Shown: positions 10,284-21,722 of the stretch, one piece after another
Layout: every line of letters begins with the position of its first letter
Numbering within the stretch: the stretch's first letter is position 1
Assembly (NCBI RefSeq): GCF_001704415.2
Contig: NC_030826.1
Coordinates: forward strand, 59,725,362-59,789,361
Direction: 5' to 3'
Source: Capra hircus
Lineage: Eukaryota > Chordata > Mammalia > Artiodactyla > Bovidae
DNA: 64,000 nucleotides
Notes under the pieces: generated by a model
Seen by the model: the letters and a program-made list of their open reading frames with translations, nothing else
What the model was told of the DNA's origin: nothing
The model's database searches: none
Program-made: the position numbers and the translations under genes

Positions 10284-10392
10284 AGTTCAGTTCAGTTCAG
10301 TTCAGTCACTCAGTCGTGGCCAGCTCTTTGCTATCCCATGAATCGCAGCATGCCAGGCCTCCCTGTTCATCACCAACTCTGGGAGTTCACTC
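10284..10392 (-). mobile_element. BovB 3'-end fragment
   Basis: The reversed (GAACT)n tail, seen as repeated ttcag, is followed by the last ~100 bp of BovB (atgaatcgcagcatgccagg). It lies in the opposite orientation to the SINE ending 54 bp upstream. Confidence 0.85.
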
Positions 10393-10935
10393 AGTAAATA
10401 TGGCACACTGATACAGTAGAAAAAGCATTTCCGTTTAGAAAGTGGACAGTGACATTCCTTAAAGATTTTGAAGGGCTCAACAAACATGGTCTGATCTTCA
10501 GGATAACCTCGGAATGTAAGCAGAACTGTAGCATCTTGCCATTTTTCAGCTAAAGACACAAAGGCTGAAAGATTTTAAGAAACATGTAAACCAAGTCTTT
10601 GAACCTCAAACTCAGATCTTCGGATTTGAAAGTCTCTCCATGTTCTGTCCCTCCACACTGACCCTGTAGATTTCTATGCTCAATGAGGAAAGGAAAGGAA
10701 AAAAAAAAAAAAAGGCCATGTAGCCTATGTCTTTTACACAGAAAATGGTCAGCAATGTTATCGTAGGAAAAACCTCAATAATAAAAAACAAGGTTTATGT
10801 GAAGGATTTTCAGTTTTCATTCTTTTATCACTTTATGTGGGATCTTAAATATCTCTTCTTGGGTGTTACTGTTTAAAATATCATCAAAAATTATCCTATT
10901 TTATTAAAATGTACAACATGATATGTGTAATTTAT
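10393..10935. other. Unique stretch with one A-tract
   Basis: Poly-A occupies ~10699-10714 within a GGAAA-rich context; otherwise nothing is recognised. Confidence 0.4.
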
Positions 10936-11203
10936 ATTCAGTTCAGTTGCTCAGTCATGTCCAACGCTTTGTGACCCCTTGGACTGCAGCACACCAGGCT
11001 TCCCTATCCATCACCAACTCCTGGAGTTTACTCAAACTCATGTCCATCGAGTCAATGATGCCATCCAGCCATCTCATCCTTTGTTGTCCTTTTCTCTTCC
11101 CACCTTCAATCTTTCCCAGCATCGAGGTCTTTTCCAGTGAGTCAGTTCTTCGCATCAGGTGGCCAAAGTATTGGAGTTTCAGCTTCAGCATCAGCCCTTC
11201 CAT
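10936..11203 (-). mobile_element. BovB LINE, 5' truncated
   Basis: The reversed 3' end (attcagttcagttgctcagt) and the block ggccaaagtattggagtttc identify it. About 268 bp of the 3' end is retained. Confidence 0.92.
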
Positions 11204-11311
11204 TATTGCCAAATTCAGACTTAAATTGAATAAAGTAGGGAAAAACCACTTAACCATTCTGGTATGACCTAAATCAAATCCCTTACAATTATACAGTGGA
11301 AGTAATTTGTA

Positions 11312-11393
11312 TTGGGTTGACCAAAAAGTTTCTTTGGGTTTTTCCATGCCACTGTGTGGGGAAAAAACCGAATGAACTTTTTGGCCAACACAA
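11312..11393. mobile_element. Mariner deletion derivative (82-bp MITE-like)
   Basis: Terminal inverted repeats ttgggttgaccaaaaagttt and the reverse complement of aactttttggccaacacaa face each other with about 20 bp between. The TA dinucleotide expected of mariner insertion lies on both sides (11310-11311 and 11394-11395). No transposase sequence remains. Confidence 0.9.
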
Positions 11394-11612
11394 TATTTTC
11401 TTTATCAGTTATAATATAGTTTCATTTTAAAACTTTCAGAGTAGGATAGGCCATTATGGAAAATATGAGATGGTTTGACACTGTCTGACCTATAATTTTA
11501 CCTGAAATTAGTCACTTTGATTTAAGATAGCCAGTAAACGCTCTGCAAGCGCTTTGTAGTCAGTGAAATCTGGGAAGATTAAAATTCCTGTTTAATAGGA
11601 ATGTACTGAGAA
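11394..11612. other. Unique stretch, no feature recognised
   Basis: Nothing recognised. Confidence 0.4.
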
Positions 11613-11752
11613 CTTCAGTTGCTCAGTAGTGTCTGACTCTTTGCAACCCTCTTTGCAAGAGGGCAGGTGGTGGAAACAAACTCACAGAAAATGAACGGAT
11701 GGCAGTCAGGGGGAAGGATGGGAGGAAGGGATAGTTAGGGAGTTTGGGATGT
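11613..11752. mobile_element. Composite: short Bov-tA remnant, then L1 3' UTR piece
   Basis: A reversed Bov-tA 3' fragment lies at ~11613-11659 (cttcagttgctcagtagtg). It is followed by a plus-strand L1 3' UTR piece at ~11668-11752 (agggatagttagggagtttg). BovB at 11753 cuts the L1 off. Confidence 0.6.
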
Positions 11753-12204
11753 TCAGTTCAATACATGTTCAGTACACGTTCAGTTCAGTTCAGTTCAGTC
11801 AGTTCAGTTCAGTTCAGTCACTCAGTCGTGTCCAACTCTTTGCAGCCCCATGGACTGCAGCACGCCAGGCTTCCCTGTCCATCACCAAATCCTGGAGCTT
11901 GCTTAGACTCATGTTCGAGTCAGTGATGCCATCCAACCGTCTCATCCTCTGTCATCCCCTTCTCCTCCTGCCTTCAATTTTTCACAGCATCAGGGTCTTT
12001 TCCCAAGAGTCAGCTCTTCACACCAGGTGGCCAGAGTACTGGAGTTTCAGCTTCACCATCAGTCCTTCCAATGAATAGTCAGGACTGATTTCCTTTAGGA
12101 TGGACTGGTTGGATCTCCTTGCAGTCCAAGGGACTCTCAAGAGTCTTCTCCAGCACCAAATTTTGAAAGCATCATTTCTTTGGTGCTCAGCTTTCTTTAT
12201 AGAG
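11753..12204 (-). mobile_element. BovB LINE, 5' truncated, with expanded pentanucleotide tail
   Basis: The reversed 3' end begins with a ~65-bp irregular run of ttcag units (11753-11818). It continues through cagcacgccaggcttccctg, caggtggccagagtactgg and ggatctccttgcagtccaag. Confidence 0.93.
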
Positions 12205-12379
12205 AACTTATTTTGTGCCTGACCCTGTAACAGGCAACAGAAACTCTATAACAAAAATAATATTTCAGGAAGTAGAATGTGGAGCAGTGAGAAATATGTA
12301 TGGGAGGAAGAGATAAGGAGAATTCATTACAAGGCCTTGTGTTGCTCAGGTTTTATTTTAATATCATAATAACAATTAA

Positions 12380-13440
12380 TTGAATGAAGTGTTTTTTATA
12401 GAAAGTGTAGAGTTTGGTCATATTTTAAAACTCACTCTGACAATTTCTGTCTTTCAGTTGGTATATTTAGACTTTTATATGTAATGTAATTGCTCATATC
12501 TCTAGAATTAGGTCTACCACTTAAATTTTTTGTTTATTTTTTCCCCTGTTTCCTTACATCCTATTATTTGCCATTTCTTCTTTTCTATTTGGTTATTTGA
12601 ACTATATTCTTTATTTTGTCTTCCTTTATTAATTTATATATTGAGATTTTGATTATGCCTTTTTTTGTAGAGTTATTTTAGTGGTGATTCTATGAATTAA
12701 CATATAATTTTAATCTTTATCAGTCTACTTATAATCAAAATTTTACTACTTCGCATTGAAAATAGAAACTTCTGTGATATAAAGTTCTTTTTATTCTCTA
12801 CTTTGTGCTATGTTGTCAGACGTTGTCCCTGCATACTTGAAAATCCTCATTAAATAATGTTATAATTTGCTTTCAACTATGAAGCCTATTTTGAAGAATT
12901 CAAGATAAAAATAGTTCATTATGTTTACCTGAATATTTACTATTTCTGTTGCTCTTCCTTGGTTCTCTGTGTTTCAGATTTCTGTCTGGCACCATTTCTC
13001 TTCTGTCTAAAAGATAAAATTTAGCAATTACTTTACTGCAAATCTTCTGGCAAAAGAAAAAATCGTTTAGTTACCCTTTATCTGAGAATATCTTTGTTTC
13101 AATTTCATTGTTGAATAATACTCTTACTGAATATAGATTCTGGGTTGGTGATCATTTTCTTTCATCATTTAGAAAAGTGGTGCTATTTCTTTCTGATCTT
13201 TACAGTGTCTAAGGAGAAACCATTATTCCCTATAAAAGTGCTTTTCTTTTTGCTCTGAATTCTGTCAAGATTTCGTTCTTGCCGTTAATTTTCAGCATCT
13301 GGATTATGGAGGCTCTGGTTCTGAGTTTCTTTGTGTTTGTTCTTTTGGAAGGTCACTCTGTTTCTTGGAACTATGGGCTTAATCTTTTGCCAAATTCAGA
13401 AATTTTCAGCGATTAAGCCTTCAAATAATGTGTTGATTAG
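12380..13440 (-). mobile_element. Old L1 (L1M-like) internal sequence
   Basis: This T-rich tract resembles reversed internal sequence of ancient mammalian L1: ctgtctttcagttggtatat (12448), cctttatctgagaatatctt (13075) and cttcaaataatgtgttgatt (13419). It is strongly diverged. The 12205-12379 gap shows nothing recognisable. Confidence 0.6.
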
Positions 13441-13712
13441 AAAAAAATTAGTATAGGTGCATTAGAAGCAAAATTCTAATTTGGCTTGAAAGAACCCGAG
13501 ATTGCATTCTAAGTCAACAGCATCCTGGTTACAAAGCGGCACTTTACGGTACAGAGTCTGAAGACTATTTAATTGCATGTCCTTGGTCTTGTTTTTTACC
13601 TCTGGGATTTATCTTTCTCATTTGTAAATCCAGGGTGTTGGATTCAAACAGAATTCCCTAGTCTTTGGCTAATGGATTTCCAGAGGATTTATGTGTGGAT
13701 TTCTGTTAGGGA
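13441..13712. other. Unique stretch, no feature recognised
   Basis: Nothing recognised. Confidence 0.4.
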
Positions 13713-13922
13713 GGGCTTCCCTGGTGGCTCATAAGGTAAAGAATCTGCCTACACTGTGGGAGACCCAGGCTGGATCCCTGGGTTGGGAAGATCCCCTGGA
13801 GGAGGGCATGGCTACCCACTCCAGCGTTCTTGCCTGGAGAATCCCATGGACAGAGGAGCCTTGCAGGCTGCAATCCGTGGGGTCGCAGAGAGTCGGCCAC
13901 GACTGAGTAACTCACACTTTCA
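13713..13922 (+). mobile_element. Bov-tA SINE, full length
   Basis: The intact head (gggcttccctggtggctcat), core and 3' end (gagtcggccacgactgagta) are present. The B box is disrupted (ggctggatccctgg). Confidence 0.94.
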
Positions 13923-14544
13923 CTCTTTCTACCAGAGAGCTGCTGATGTTCCTGGGTATGTGTCTGTGACTCCCAGTGGTTGATAACCACGGAAATGACT
14001 CAGCACCTTCACATCCATTGCTCTGTGAGTTAATCTGAGATGAGAAATAGACGGTTTCACAAAGTCAATCAAAAACAAGAACTGGGGTAGAATATGATTG
14101 ATGAAACTGCATTTAAGGAATAAGATTGTGGGAATACTAACAAGCCAAGCGGAACGCAAGGACACAATCAGGTGATGGCTATAAAATATCTTCTTCTGAA
14201 CATTTGCTTTGGATATTTACGGTGATTTTGCAGAAAGATCCTGTAACACATGGTTCGTGTATAGACAAGAGACTATTTCCACAGATATCTAATTTTTTTT
14301 TTTTTTTTTTTTGCTGAATAGTAAGTAAAACTGTTGAAATGACCACATCTGCTAAATTATCTAGGTGCAAGCACAGAAAATAAGTGTGGATATAATTGTG
14401 GGGGTCAGCAAGCAACCCACAAGGAGAGCACAGCTAGTTCAATGGCCCTGGAAGGGAAGAGAAATGTCGGGTTTGAGTAGAAGCAAGGCCGTGTGACTGT
14501 TCCTGTAGTCATGATGGGCAGTGTGAAAATTCATATAAAATGGG
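13923..14544. other. Unique stretch with a poly-T tract
   Basis: Poly-T occupies ~14292-14312 with no adjoining element that I can identify; otherwise nothing is recognised. Confidence 0.4.
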
Positions 14545-15056
14545 ATCAGAGGCAGATTAATGGATAAAGACGATGAAGTACTAATATATACACACTGGAA
14601 TATTACTCGGCCATAAAAAGGAATGAAATAATGCCATTTGCAGTAACACGAATGGACCTAGAGATGATCAGACTGAGTGAAGTAAGATAAGAGAGAGACA
14701 GGTGCGTGGTATCACTTACATGTGGGATCTAAAGAGAAAGTGGCAGTCGCTCAGTCGTGCCCGACTCTGCAGTCCCAAAGACTGTAGTCCTCCCAGGCTC
14801 CTCTGTCCAGGGGCTTCTCCAGGCAACAATTCTCAAGTGGGTTGCCATTCCCTTCTCAAGGGACTCTTCCCGACTCAGGGATCAAACCAGGTCTCCCGCG
14901 TTGGAGGCGGATTCCTTACCATCTGAGCCACCAGGGAGGCCCATGGAACCTAAAATATGGCACAAATGAACTTATCATGAAATAGGGACAGACTCCCAGA
15001 CACAGAAAGCAGACTAAAGGCTGCCAAACGGGAAGAGGGTGGGGAGGGAGAGAGGA
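14545..15056 (+). mobile_element. L1 3' region split by a SINE
   Basis: The left part contains aatattactcggccataaaa and gaatggacctagagatgatc, from the end of L1 ORF2 and the start of the 3' UTR. The right part (14943-15056) resumes with ggctgccaaacgggaagagg. Confidence 0.85.
14739..14942 (-). mobile_element. Bov-tA SINE nested in L1
   Basis: The reversed 3' end is at tggcagtcgctcagtcgtgc and the reversed head ends tgagccaccagggaggccc. L1 sequence lies immediately on both sides. Confidence 0.93.
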
Positions 15057-18000
15057 GGAGGTTGGCGTTCACAGACGCAGACCATTCTGTACAGAACTGG
15101 GCTTCGAAGTGGAGTGGACCCCGTATTCTTCCCTGGTTTTCACAGGTTTCCGGCAGTTTTGCGAATGAGTTTCCTGGGGTTGGTGACCCTTCCTGGTTGA
15201 ATTCCATGCCTTCTCTCAAATCTCCCTCATACCTACCCTATGCTTTACGAAGATCATGGTTTTGCCGTTCCCTGAAGACACCAAACATGTCCTGACCTTA
15301 AGCACGTTATTTGTAATGTTCCTATTGCTGGAAATATCTCATCATCTCAAACCACCCATCACCCTGAGACTAGTAATTATCTACCTCTGTGAAGTCAAAA
15401 TTAAGTTGCTTTGGTTTAAAGTTAAAATTAACATGAGTTTCAAAACATAAAATGACACGGGGCCAATGGTATCAGATAAGCGTGCATACAATAAGCAAAA
15501 TAATTAAATGGGTTTTAGTTTATCAATAGGGGAGGAGTTTCTCTTTAAGTGCCTTGTTGTTCCAGAACGTGAAAGATAACAGTGAGAGAGGAAGCATGGA
15601 TGGCTACAGGAGTTTCTTTGCTTTGGTTTATAATATCTGCAAATACATGAACCTAAAAAGAACTAATGAAATGTGTTAAAACTTTTTCAAAACTGGATCC
15701 GTTTATTGGGTTTAATTAAAAGGAAAAAAAAACAAACTGGTGAATCATTTACTGCCAAATATCATATTAAAGCAAATTTTGAACTGACTCAGTTAAAAAC
15801 GTAAGTATTCTTACAGCTCTTAAAAGGGGCTGTACAAGTTTGTGTTTGCTTGCTTGTTGAGAGTCTGTGTAATCTGCCCGGATACAGGAAAAGCTCCACG
15901 TCTTATATGATTATCTGTGACTTGTGTTCACTTTGTCACATTTTGACTATTAAAAAAAAGAAAGCCTTTCTTATTATAAAGTTAAATTTCCTTGCAATCA
16001 TGTTTCCTTACTATGCTAGCTTATTAAATAAACCATGTTATATTACGTTATATATTAAAATAGTTTATGGGTTAAATAGGTAATCAATGTTTATTTCCCA
16101 GGTATCATTGAGGCTATTGCAGTCAAGTGGCAAAATCACCTGTCAACACTTTTAATTTTTGTCTTCCCTATTGCTGTTGTTCAGACCTTAAAATTAAGGA
16201 AAAGAACCAGGACACACTTTCCACCTAAAACTCTTTAGGATTTCTTAGAGGGCCCCTGGCAACTCACAGTGATTTATTCTTTCATCTTATAAAAAGAAAG
16301 ATAACTAGAAACACTTCTGATGGTTTCATATGTGCCATGCCTCTCAATTAGCTCAGCTTTATCATAAACTCTGCTGGAGAAGAGCTGTCAGATCAGCCTC
16401 TTCTAGATTAAGTCAATATAGATAAAAGGAGGTTACTAAGTTTTGGGTTTTTTTTTTTTTTTCAAATATGGTACACTTTTTTGGGCAAGTCCCAGAGATT
16501 TTTCAGTGCTTTCTCTGTTTATAATACATTCTCATCCTCAAAGGAAATAGTGATACCGTATGAAATGGCATGTAACAAATTCCAGTAGCATTTTACTCCC
16601 ACCCTTATAATTTTTATTGCTGTGATAAATTAACCACAGACTCTCATTCTTAATATCAAATTAGTCTGTTATCCTGTGACAGCTGCCTACAGATCGAGTG
16701 ATAGCAAGCTGATTGGTTTCTACTACAGACTACATTCTGGAATTTGTGTCTTTGATGCTGAAGAGTCTCCGATGCTGTGAAAAGATGATCTGAACTTCTG
16801 ATCCATCCACGAACAGGCTGTGGGGACAGGATTCTGAGCTAGCGTTGCTTAGACAATTTCAGACTGCTCGGGGGGACTGAGTCTAGGTCCCAGGACTCTT
16901 TGGAGTCCAGAAGCAGAGGTACTTCGTGAAATCAATCCACTCACCCTCAGCATCCAGCAGAACATGAATATATTGCATAGAACATGATGAACTAAGAAGA
17001 ACTGTCTTGTGATTCCTTGTTTAGAGAGAATGACATCGGCACTATTTTTTAATGCTCATGGATACATGAAGTCCTTTCTCCTCCTCCTTCTAAACATCAG
17101 CTTGGTAGGCTGGGCACCCTGAAAGCCGAAAGGAAACATTGTGAAGTGTTGCTGTAGTTCCCTGTCTCTGAAAATGCAGAAACAAATGCTTGGATTGATC
17201 TGGATAAGACTCTACCCCCCGTTGAACCAGGATGCAATTGGACAAATGAACTCTGCAACCAAGATCGCGGGGGAGTGTCATGTTTGAAAAAGACTCTCAT
17301 TTAATCAGGTGTGGCAAAACCAGTAGTAAGGACCAAGGATTGAATTTACGTGTGGAGCCAATGCCTATAAAATTCCTCCAAAAACGTGGCTTGGCTCATA
17401 GGCAGTGATGGAGCCACTTCCTGGAAGGTCAGGGACTTTAGAAGCATTTGCAAACTTCAGGAAGAGAGAAATTCAGCCACATTCATAAAAACTGTGAATG
17501 AAATCTGGTGGAGCATCTTATGCCTTGGCCTTAGCTTTCTAGCTTCAGGATAGAAAAGTGAGAGAGGCTTTTTTAAAAAGTCCAGTCAGGATTCCTTACG
17601 ACATTTTCAAACAGAAGTCAATTCTTTTGCAGTATTGTTTACTCAATGCTATATGGTTCCAGTTTTTCAGAGAACATTCAAGGAGAGTTATATGATTATT
17701 TTACACTCTTGCCACAGATCAATATAACCAGACCAATCTTTATTGAAAAGAAGAACAAGCTTTGAAAATTGTTTATGATTGAAGGAGCTAAGAGGACAAG
17801 GGGAGATACTGGACAAATAATTCGAATAATCCAAGATAATCCAACACTTCAAAATAGGAAAAAGAGGTTGCTAGTTCTTTGAGCAAGGGGCTGGGCTTAA
17901 ATGTCTATCATCTGTCTATCTTACAGCTCCATAAAGTGCAGATTAATTAATTAATACCGATAAGTAAAATCTTTGATATGTGTTTATATCTGGCCCTTGT

Positions 18001-18091
18001 GGGGTGAATGAAGAATACTTGCATGTCTATGGAAATAGTTTACTTATTAATGTGTGAGCTTGCCTTTTCATTGCCTGTAGAATAAAAGCTT
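15057..18091. other. Long unique stretch without recognisable repeats
   Basis: About 3 kb contains no SINE, BovB or L1 that I recognise, unusual for this window. Short A/T tracts occur near 15722-15731 and 16447-16463. The frames 15062-15295, 15850-16083 and 17090-17300 have no recognisable domain. It could contain conserved non-coding DNA, which cannot be judged from one sequence. Confidence 0.45.
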
Positions 18092-18216
18092 GGGATTTTC
18101 TTGACACTCCAGTGGTTGAGACTCTGCACTCCCAAAACAACAGGCACAGGTTTGACCCCTGGTGAGGCAGCTAAGATCCCACCTGCCACGTGATGTGGCC
18201 AAAAAAATTAGAGGGT
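18092..18216 (+). mobile_element. CHR-type SINE, diverged
   Basis: A decayed head (cttgacactccagtggttga), a B-box-like aggtttgacccctgg, and taagatcccacctgccac lead into a short A-rich end (gtggccaaaaaaatta). Confidence 0.75.
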
Positions 18217-19781
18217 AAGGACAGTGCAGATTGCTAGTCATAGGAAGCAGGGGAGTGAGGGAAGAAATATCTTGCGGCATTAACTAGAACTCAATACAGA
18301 TTAAATATTTTTGTTTTAAAGAGAAAGAGTATGTTCATTGCCATGTTGGTTGACTAGTTAGAAAGAGCTAGTGAAGATTTGAAGACAAGAGTGAGAGAAG
18401 GAAAATGTCACACATATAGAGATGGGATAGGGCAAAATCCTTTGGGATAAGCTTTAAATGGAAGACAAAATTGCATGGAAAAAGTATACAGGAAAACTGA
18501 TATATAAGCAAAAGGAATCATGAAATTTTGAAATGAAAAATGAAATTATGGTGATCGATTTGATAGTAGATTTTCTCCTGTAGCCCAAATACCGCTCAAA
18601 CAGAAAAGCAATAAAATGAAACATTGTTTCTTTGCATTGATAAGCTGGACATTTTTATAGGAGCTCGTAGGTCCAGAGGTCACACTGAATTTAAAGATCA
18701 GATGCACTGAGAATGAGAGAATGCAAAGTTGAAGAGTTGAGAATTGAAATATTAGAGTTTAATATCTTAAGAAGGCAAATCCAGAGGGCATGCAAGGAAG
18801 TGAGGGAGTTGCTGAAAGGGTGAAGTTAAAAGTCTGAGTTAGAGATGTAGGGAAACACAGCACTGGCCTGTGGGATATGACACCAGCATGGACGTCACCT
18901 ACTAAGTCGGGTGGTGACTACAAGTCACTGCAACATTAAAGGGAATGACTTTATTACACAGAAATCGATGTTCATAAAGAAGGGTGGAGAGAAGTATAAA
19001 TGAGTAATTTGACCTATAAAGGAAAAGAGGGGTTTTTGTTTGTTTGTTTCCCAAAATATACAAGAATAGATTGAGAGCTGCAAGATAAGAGAAAACGTAC
19101 CCTAACTTTGGACCATGTCTGTCATACATTGCATGAACATTTAAAAACCAAGCACTGGGCAGGACCCAGTAAAAAATGGGGTTCACAGGAGACACCCAGG
19201 ACTTAATTAGGTTCAAAATGAGGATAGAGAAGTTTGTAAAGGAGTAGGTATTATGGAGTAGTTTGTTTATAATGAAACAAGGGCTTTAGATTGTAGGAAG
19301 CCCTACAAATTACATGGTTGAGATCCTTTCTCTTCACTTGCCAGCTAGTGAAAATCATTTTATCCCTGTTTATCTATTAAAAAAAAAATGGATGCCAACA
19401 TTCACTCCATATTAAATGCTTAGCCGGTGCTTGACATGTAATTAGCGCTTTGTAATTGTTAGGTAGTATTTATACTGTGCAGAGGAGATTAGTAGGGGGT
19501 CAACTCGCCAATGAGAAACATAGAGATAAATTGGGAAAGGAAAATAAAAGGGAATTGGTGGCTACATTTTTCTACATTGTGGGGCACAGGAAGACTTTAA
19601 GGTACAGGTACTGTGGGCCAGCACTGAGCCCGGCCGCTGAGGATCGACGGCAGGGGAGGCTGGATGAGGTGTCTTGGAGGCAGAAGTAACGGGACCTGGT
19701 AAACAGTTGCAGGTAGTTATGTGAGAAAGAAAGGACAAAGGAAGGTATCCAGGCTATGAGCCTCTGTGGTGAGAAGGGTGA
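18217..19781. other. Long unique, purine-rich stretch
   Basis: No repeat family is recognised. It contains a (TTTG)n run at ~19031-19048 and an A-run at ~19380-19388. Open frames 18902-19216 and 19456-19689 have no identifiable product. Confidence 0.4.
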
Positions 19782-19794
19782 CACCATTGAGAAG

Positions 19795-20006
19795 TGGGCT
19801 TCCCAGGCGGCCCGGTGGTACAGAACCCGCCTGCCAATGCAGGAGAGGAGAGTTCCATCCCTGGGTCTGGAAGATCCCCTGGAGAAGGAAATGGCAACCC
19901 ACTCCAGTGTTCTTGCCTGGGGAATCCCACAGACAGAGGAGCCTGGCGGGCTACAGTCCAAGGACTCGCAAAGAGTCAGACACAGCTCAGCGACTAAACT
20001 GCCACC
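19795..20006 (+). mobile_element. Bov-tA SINE, full length
   Basis: It runs from gggcttcccaggcggcccgg to gagtcagacacagctcagcg. A short duplication caccattga occurs before (19782-19790) and after (20006-20014), so the element end is known within a base or two. Confidence 0.93.
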
Positions 20007-20188
20007 ACCATTGACAAAAGTAAGAAATTGAAGAGGAAATTCAGTCTTGGAAAGGGGACTGAGATTCAGGGGTTGCTTCTGTTTACAACAGAGTGAACTG
20101 GCAATGCTAGTCAAACACTCAAGGAAAGATGTCCTTTGGGAAAGTGAGCGCAGAGTATAAAGGGTTGTAGCAGAGACTGGCTGAAGTA

Positions 20189-20439
20189 TTGGGTTGGCCA
20201 AAATGTTTGAGTTTTTCCATAAGATTTTTTAAAATATTTGTGTATTTATTTGACTGTCCTGGGTCTCAGCTGTGGTGTATAGCATCTTTAGTTTTGGCCA
20301 TGTGGGATCTAGCTTCCTGACCAGGGATTGAACCAAGGCCCCCTGCACTGGGAGCTCAGAGTCTTGGCCACTGTTCCACCAGGGAAGTCCTTTCCGTAAG
20401 ATCTTATAAAAACCTAACCAAACCTTTTGGTCAACACAA
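20189..20439. mobile_element. Mariner deletion derivative split by a CHR SINE
   Basis: Inverted ends ttgggttggccaaaatgttt and aaaccttttggtcaacacaa lie within TA dinucleotides (20187-20188 and 20440-20441). Removing the SINE and one copy of its duplication leaves about 74 bp, near the size of the copy at 11312-11393. Confidence 0.88.
20228..20390 (-). mobile_element. CHR-type SINE nested in mariner
   Basis: The reversed B-box block ctgaccagggattgaacc and reversed head ccaccagggaagtcc are clear. Duplications tttccataagattt (20214-20227) and tttccgtaagatct (20391-20404) match 12 of 14, so the mariner relic predates this SINE. Confidence 0.9.
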
Positions 20440-20472
20440 TATTGGGATGGTCCAGCTGGCCCAGAAAAGAGG

Positions 20473-20698
20473 GTCATAGTGGTTCAGTGGTTAAAAAAAA
20501 AAAAAAAAATCTGCCTGTCAATGTAGGAGATGTGGGTTTGATACCTGAGTGGGGAGGATCCCCCGGAGAAGGGAATGGCTGCCCGCTCCAGTGTTCTTGC
20601 CTGGAGAATCCCCAGGGACTATAGCCTTTGCGGCCCCTGATGGGCCACAGTCCATGGAGTCACAAAAGAGTCCGAAATGGCTTAGTGACTAAGCACCA
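20473..20698 (+). mobile_element. Bov-tA SINE with internal A-tract expansion
   Basis: The head is degraded (gtcatagtggttcagtgg). Where the family reads taaagaatctgcc, this copy has about 18 consecutive A residues (20492-20509). Core and 3' end are normal. An insertion near 20630 (cggcccctgatggg) is unusual. Confidence 0.9.
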
Positions 20699-20884
20699 AC
20701 GTCCTTGAATCACATTCAAAGTTGGGGACACCTTCAGGACGGGACTGTTGGTAAAAGCAAGCAACGAAGCTTGTACTGCTTTAAGCCAGTGATATTTGGG
20801 CTTTGTTTCTGCCCAGCTTATGATGAAATACAATAGCAAGGCTGAAGATCCACATAACCTTCTTCTAAGCAACTGCGTTTGTTC

Positions 20885-21262
20885 CCGAATAGAAATGCAT
20901 GAGCTTATAGGTGGAATCTAAGAACAAATGATAGAAATGAACTGATTTACAAAGCAGAAACAGATTCACGGACTCAGAGAACAAGCTTATGGTTACCGGG
21001 GGGAAGGGTGCAGGGAGGGGGTGAAGAGGAAGTTAGGGAGCTTGGGATGGACATGTACACACTGCTCCTTTTAAAATGAACAACCACCAAAGACCTACTG
21101 TATAGCTCAGGAAACCCTGCTCCATGTTGAATGGCAGCTAGGATAGGAGGAGGGTTTGGGGGAGAATGGATACATGTGTATGCATGGCTGAGTTCCTTTG
21201 CTGTCCCCCTGAAACTCTCACACCATTGTCAATCAGCAATATAAAACAAAAAATTTAATTTT
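20885..21262 (+). mobile_element. L1 3' UTR, artiodactyl type
   Basis: Diagnostic blocks are ggttaccggggggaaggg, ttagggagcttgggatggac, cctactgtatagctcagg and the end aatataaaacaaaaaattt. The A-rich tail is short and interrupted. Confidence 0.85.
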
Positions 21263-21589
21263 TTTTAGAAAATGTATGAGTTTAGCTGCACCTGAATTAG
21301 CCGGTGGGAGTGCTTTTTTCAAAGTGAGTGTTCCTGGTCCTGAACTTGACCTGGACATATCATTCTTTTCCAGTATTTTGTTCCCCCACCGCTTTTTTTT
21401 TTTTTTAATTTTCACTTATTAAATTAACAGAGTTGTTTCATGTGAACACTGGTATAGATTTAGCCTCATGTTTATCAACTTCTTTTCTCACCATGCCTTC
21501 TTGATAATTAATTCTTTGCATGTGGGTGCAGTAATTGTAGCAAGACCACTATTCCTGAGTAGTCTTGCTACTCAAAATGTAATTGGATC
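21263..21589. other. Unique stretch with a poly-T tract
   Basis: Poly-T occupies ~21394-21407; nothing else is recognised. Confidence 0.4.
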
Positions 21590-21722
21590 AACGGCATGGG
21601 TGTCACTTGGGAGTTTCACAGAAATGTAAAACCTCAAGACCTAGCTGTACTGTATCGGAATCTCTACATTAACAAGACCCCTAGGTGATTTATAGGCAGG
21701 TTGAAGCTTGAGAAGTTCTAAT
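21590..21722 (-). mobile_element. MER5A-like hAT DNA transposon relic
   Basis: The tract reads like a reversed MER5A: tcacttgggagtttcacaga, aacaagacccctaggtgatt and ttgaagcttgagaagttct. Divergence is high, as expected for a pre-eutherian-radiation element. Confidence 0.75.

Noticed and set aside
13691..13990. Open frames with recurring peptides such as GRSPGEGNGNPLQYSCLENP and HGILQARILEWVA
   Set aside because: These are conceptual translations of Bov-tA SINEs in sense and antisense. They recur throughout the window and are not genes.
14292..14312. Poly-T as a processed pseudogene tail
   Set aside because: No adjoining spliced coding sequence on the minus strand and no flanking duplications were found.
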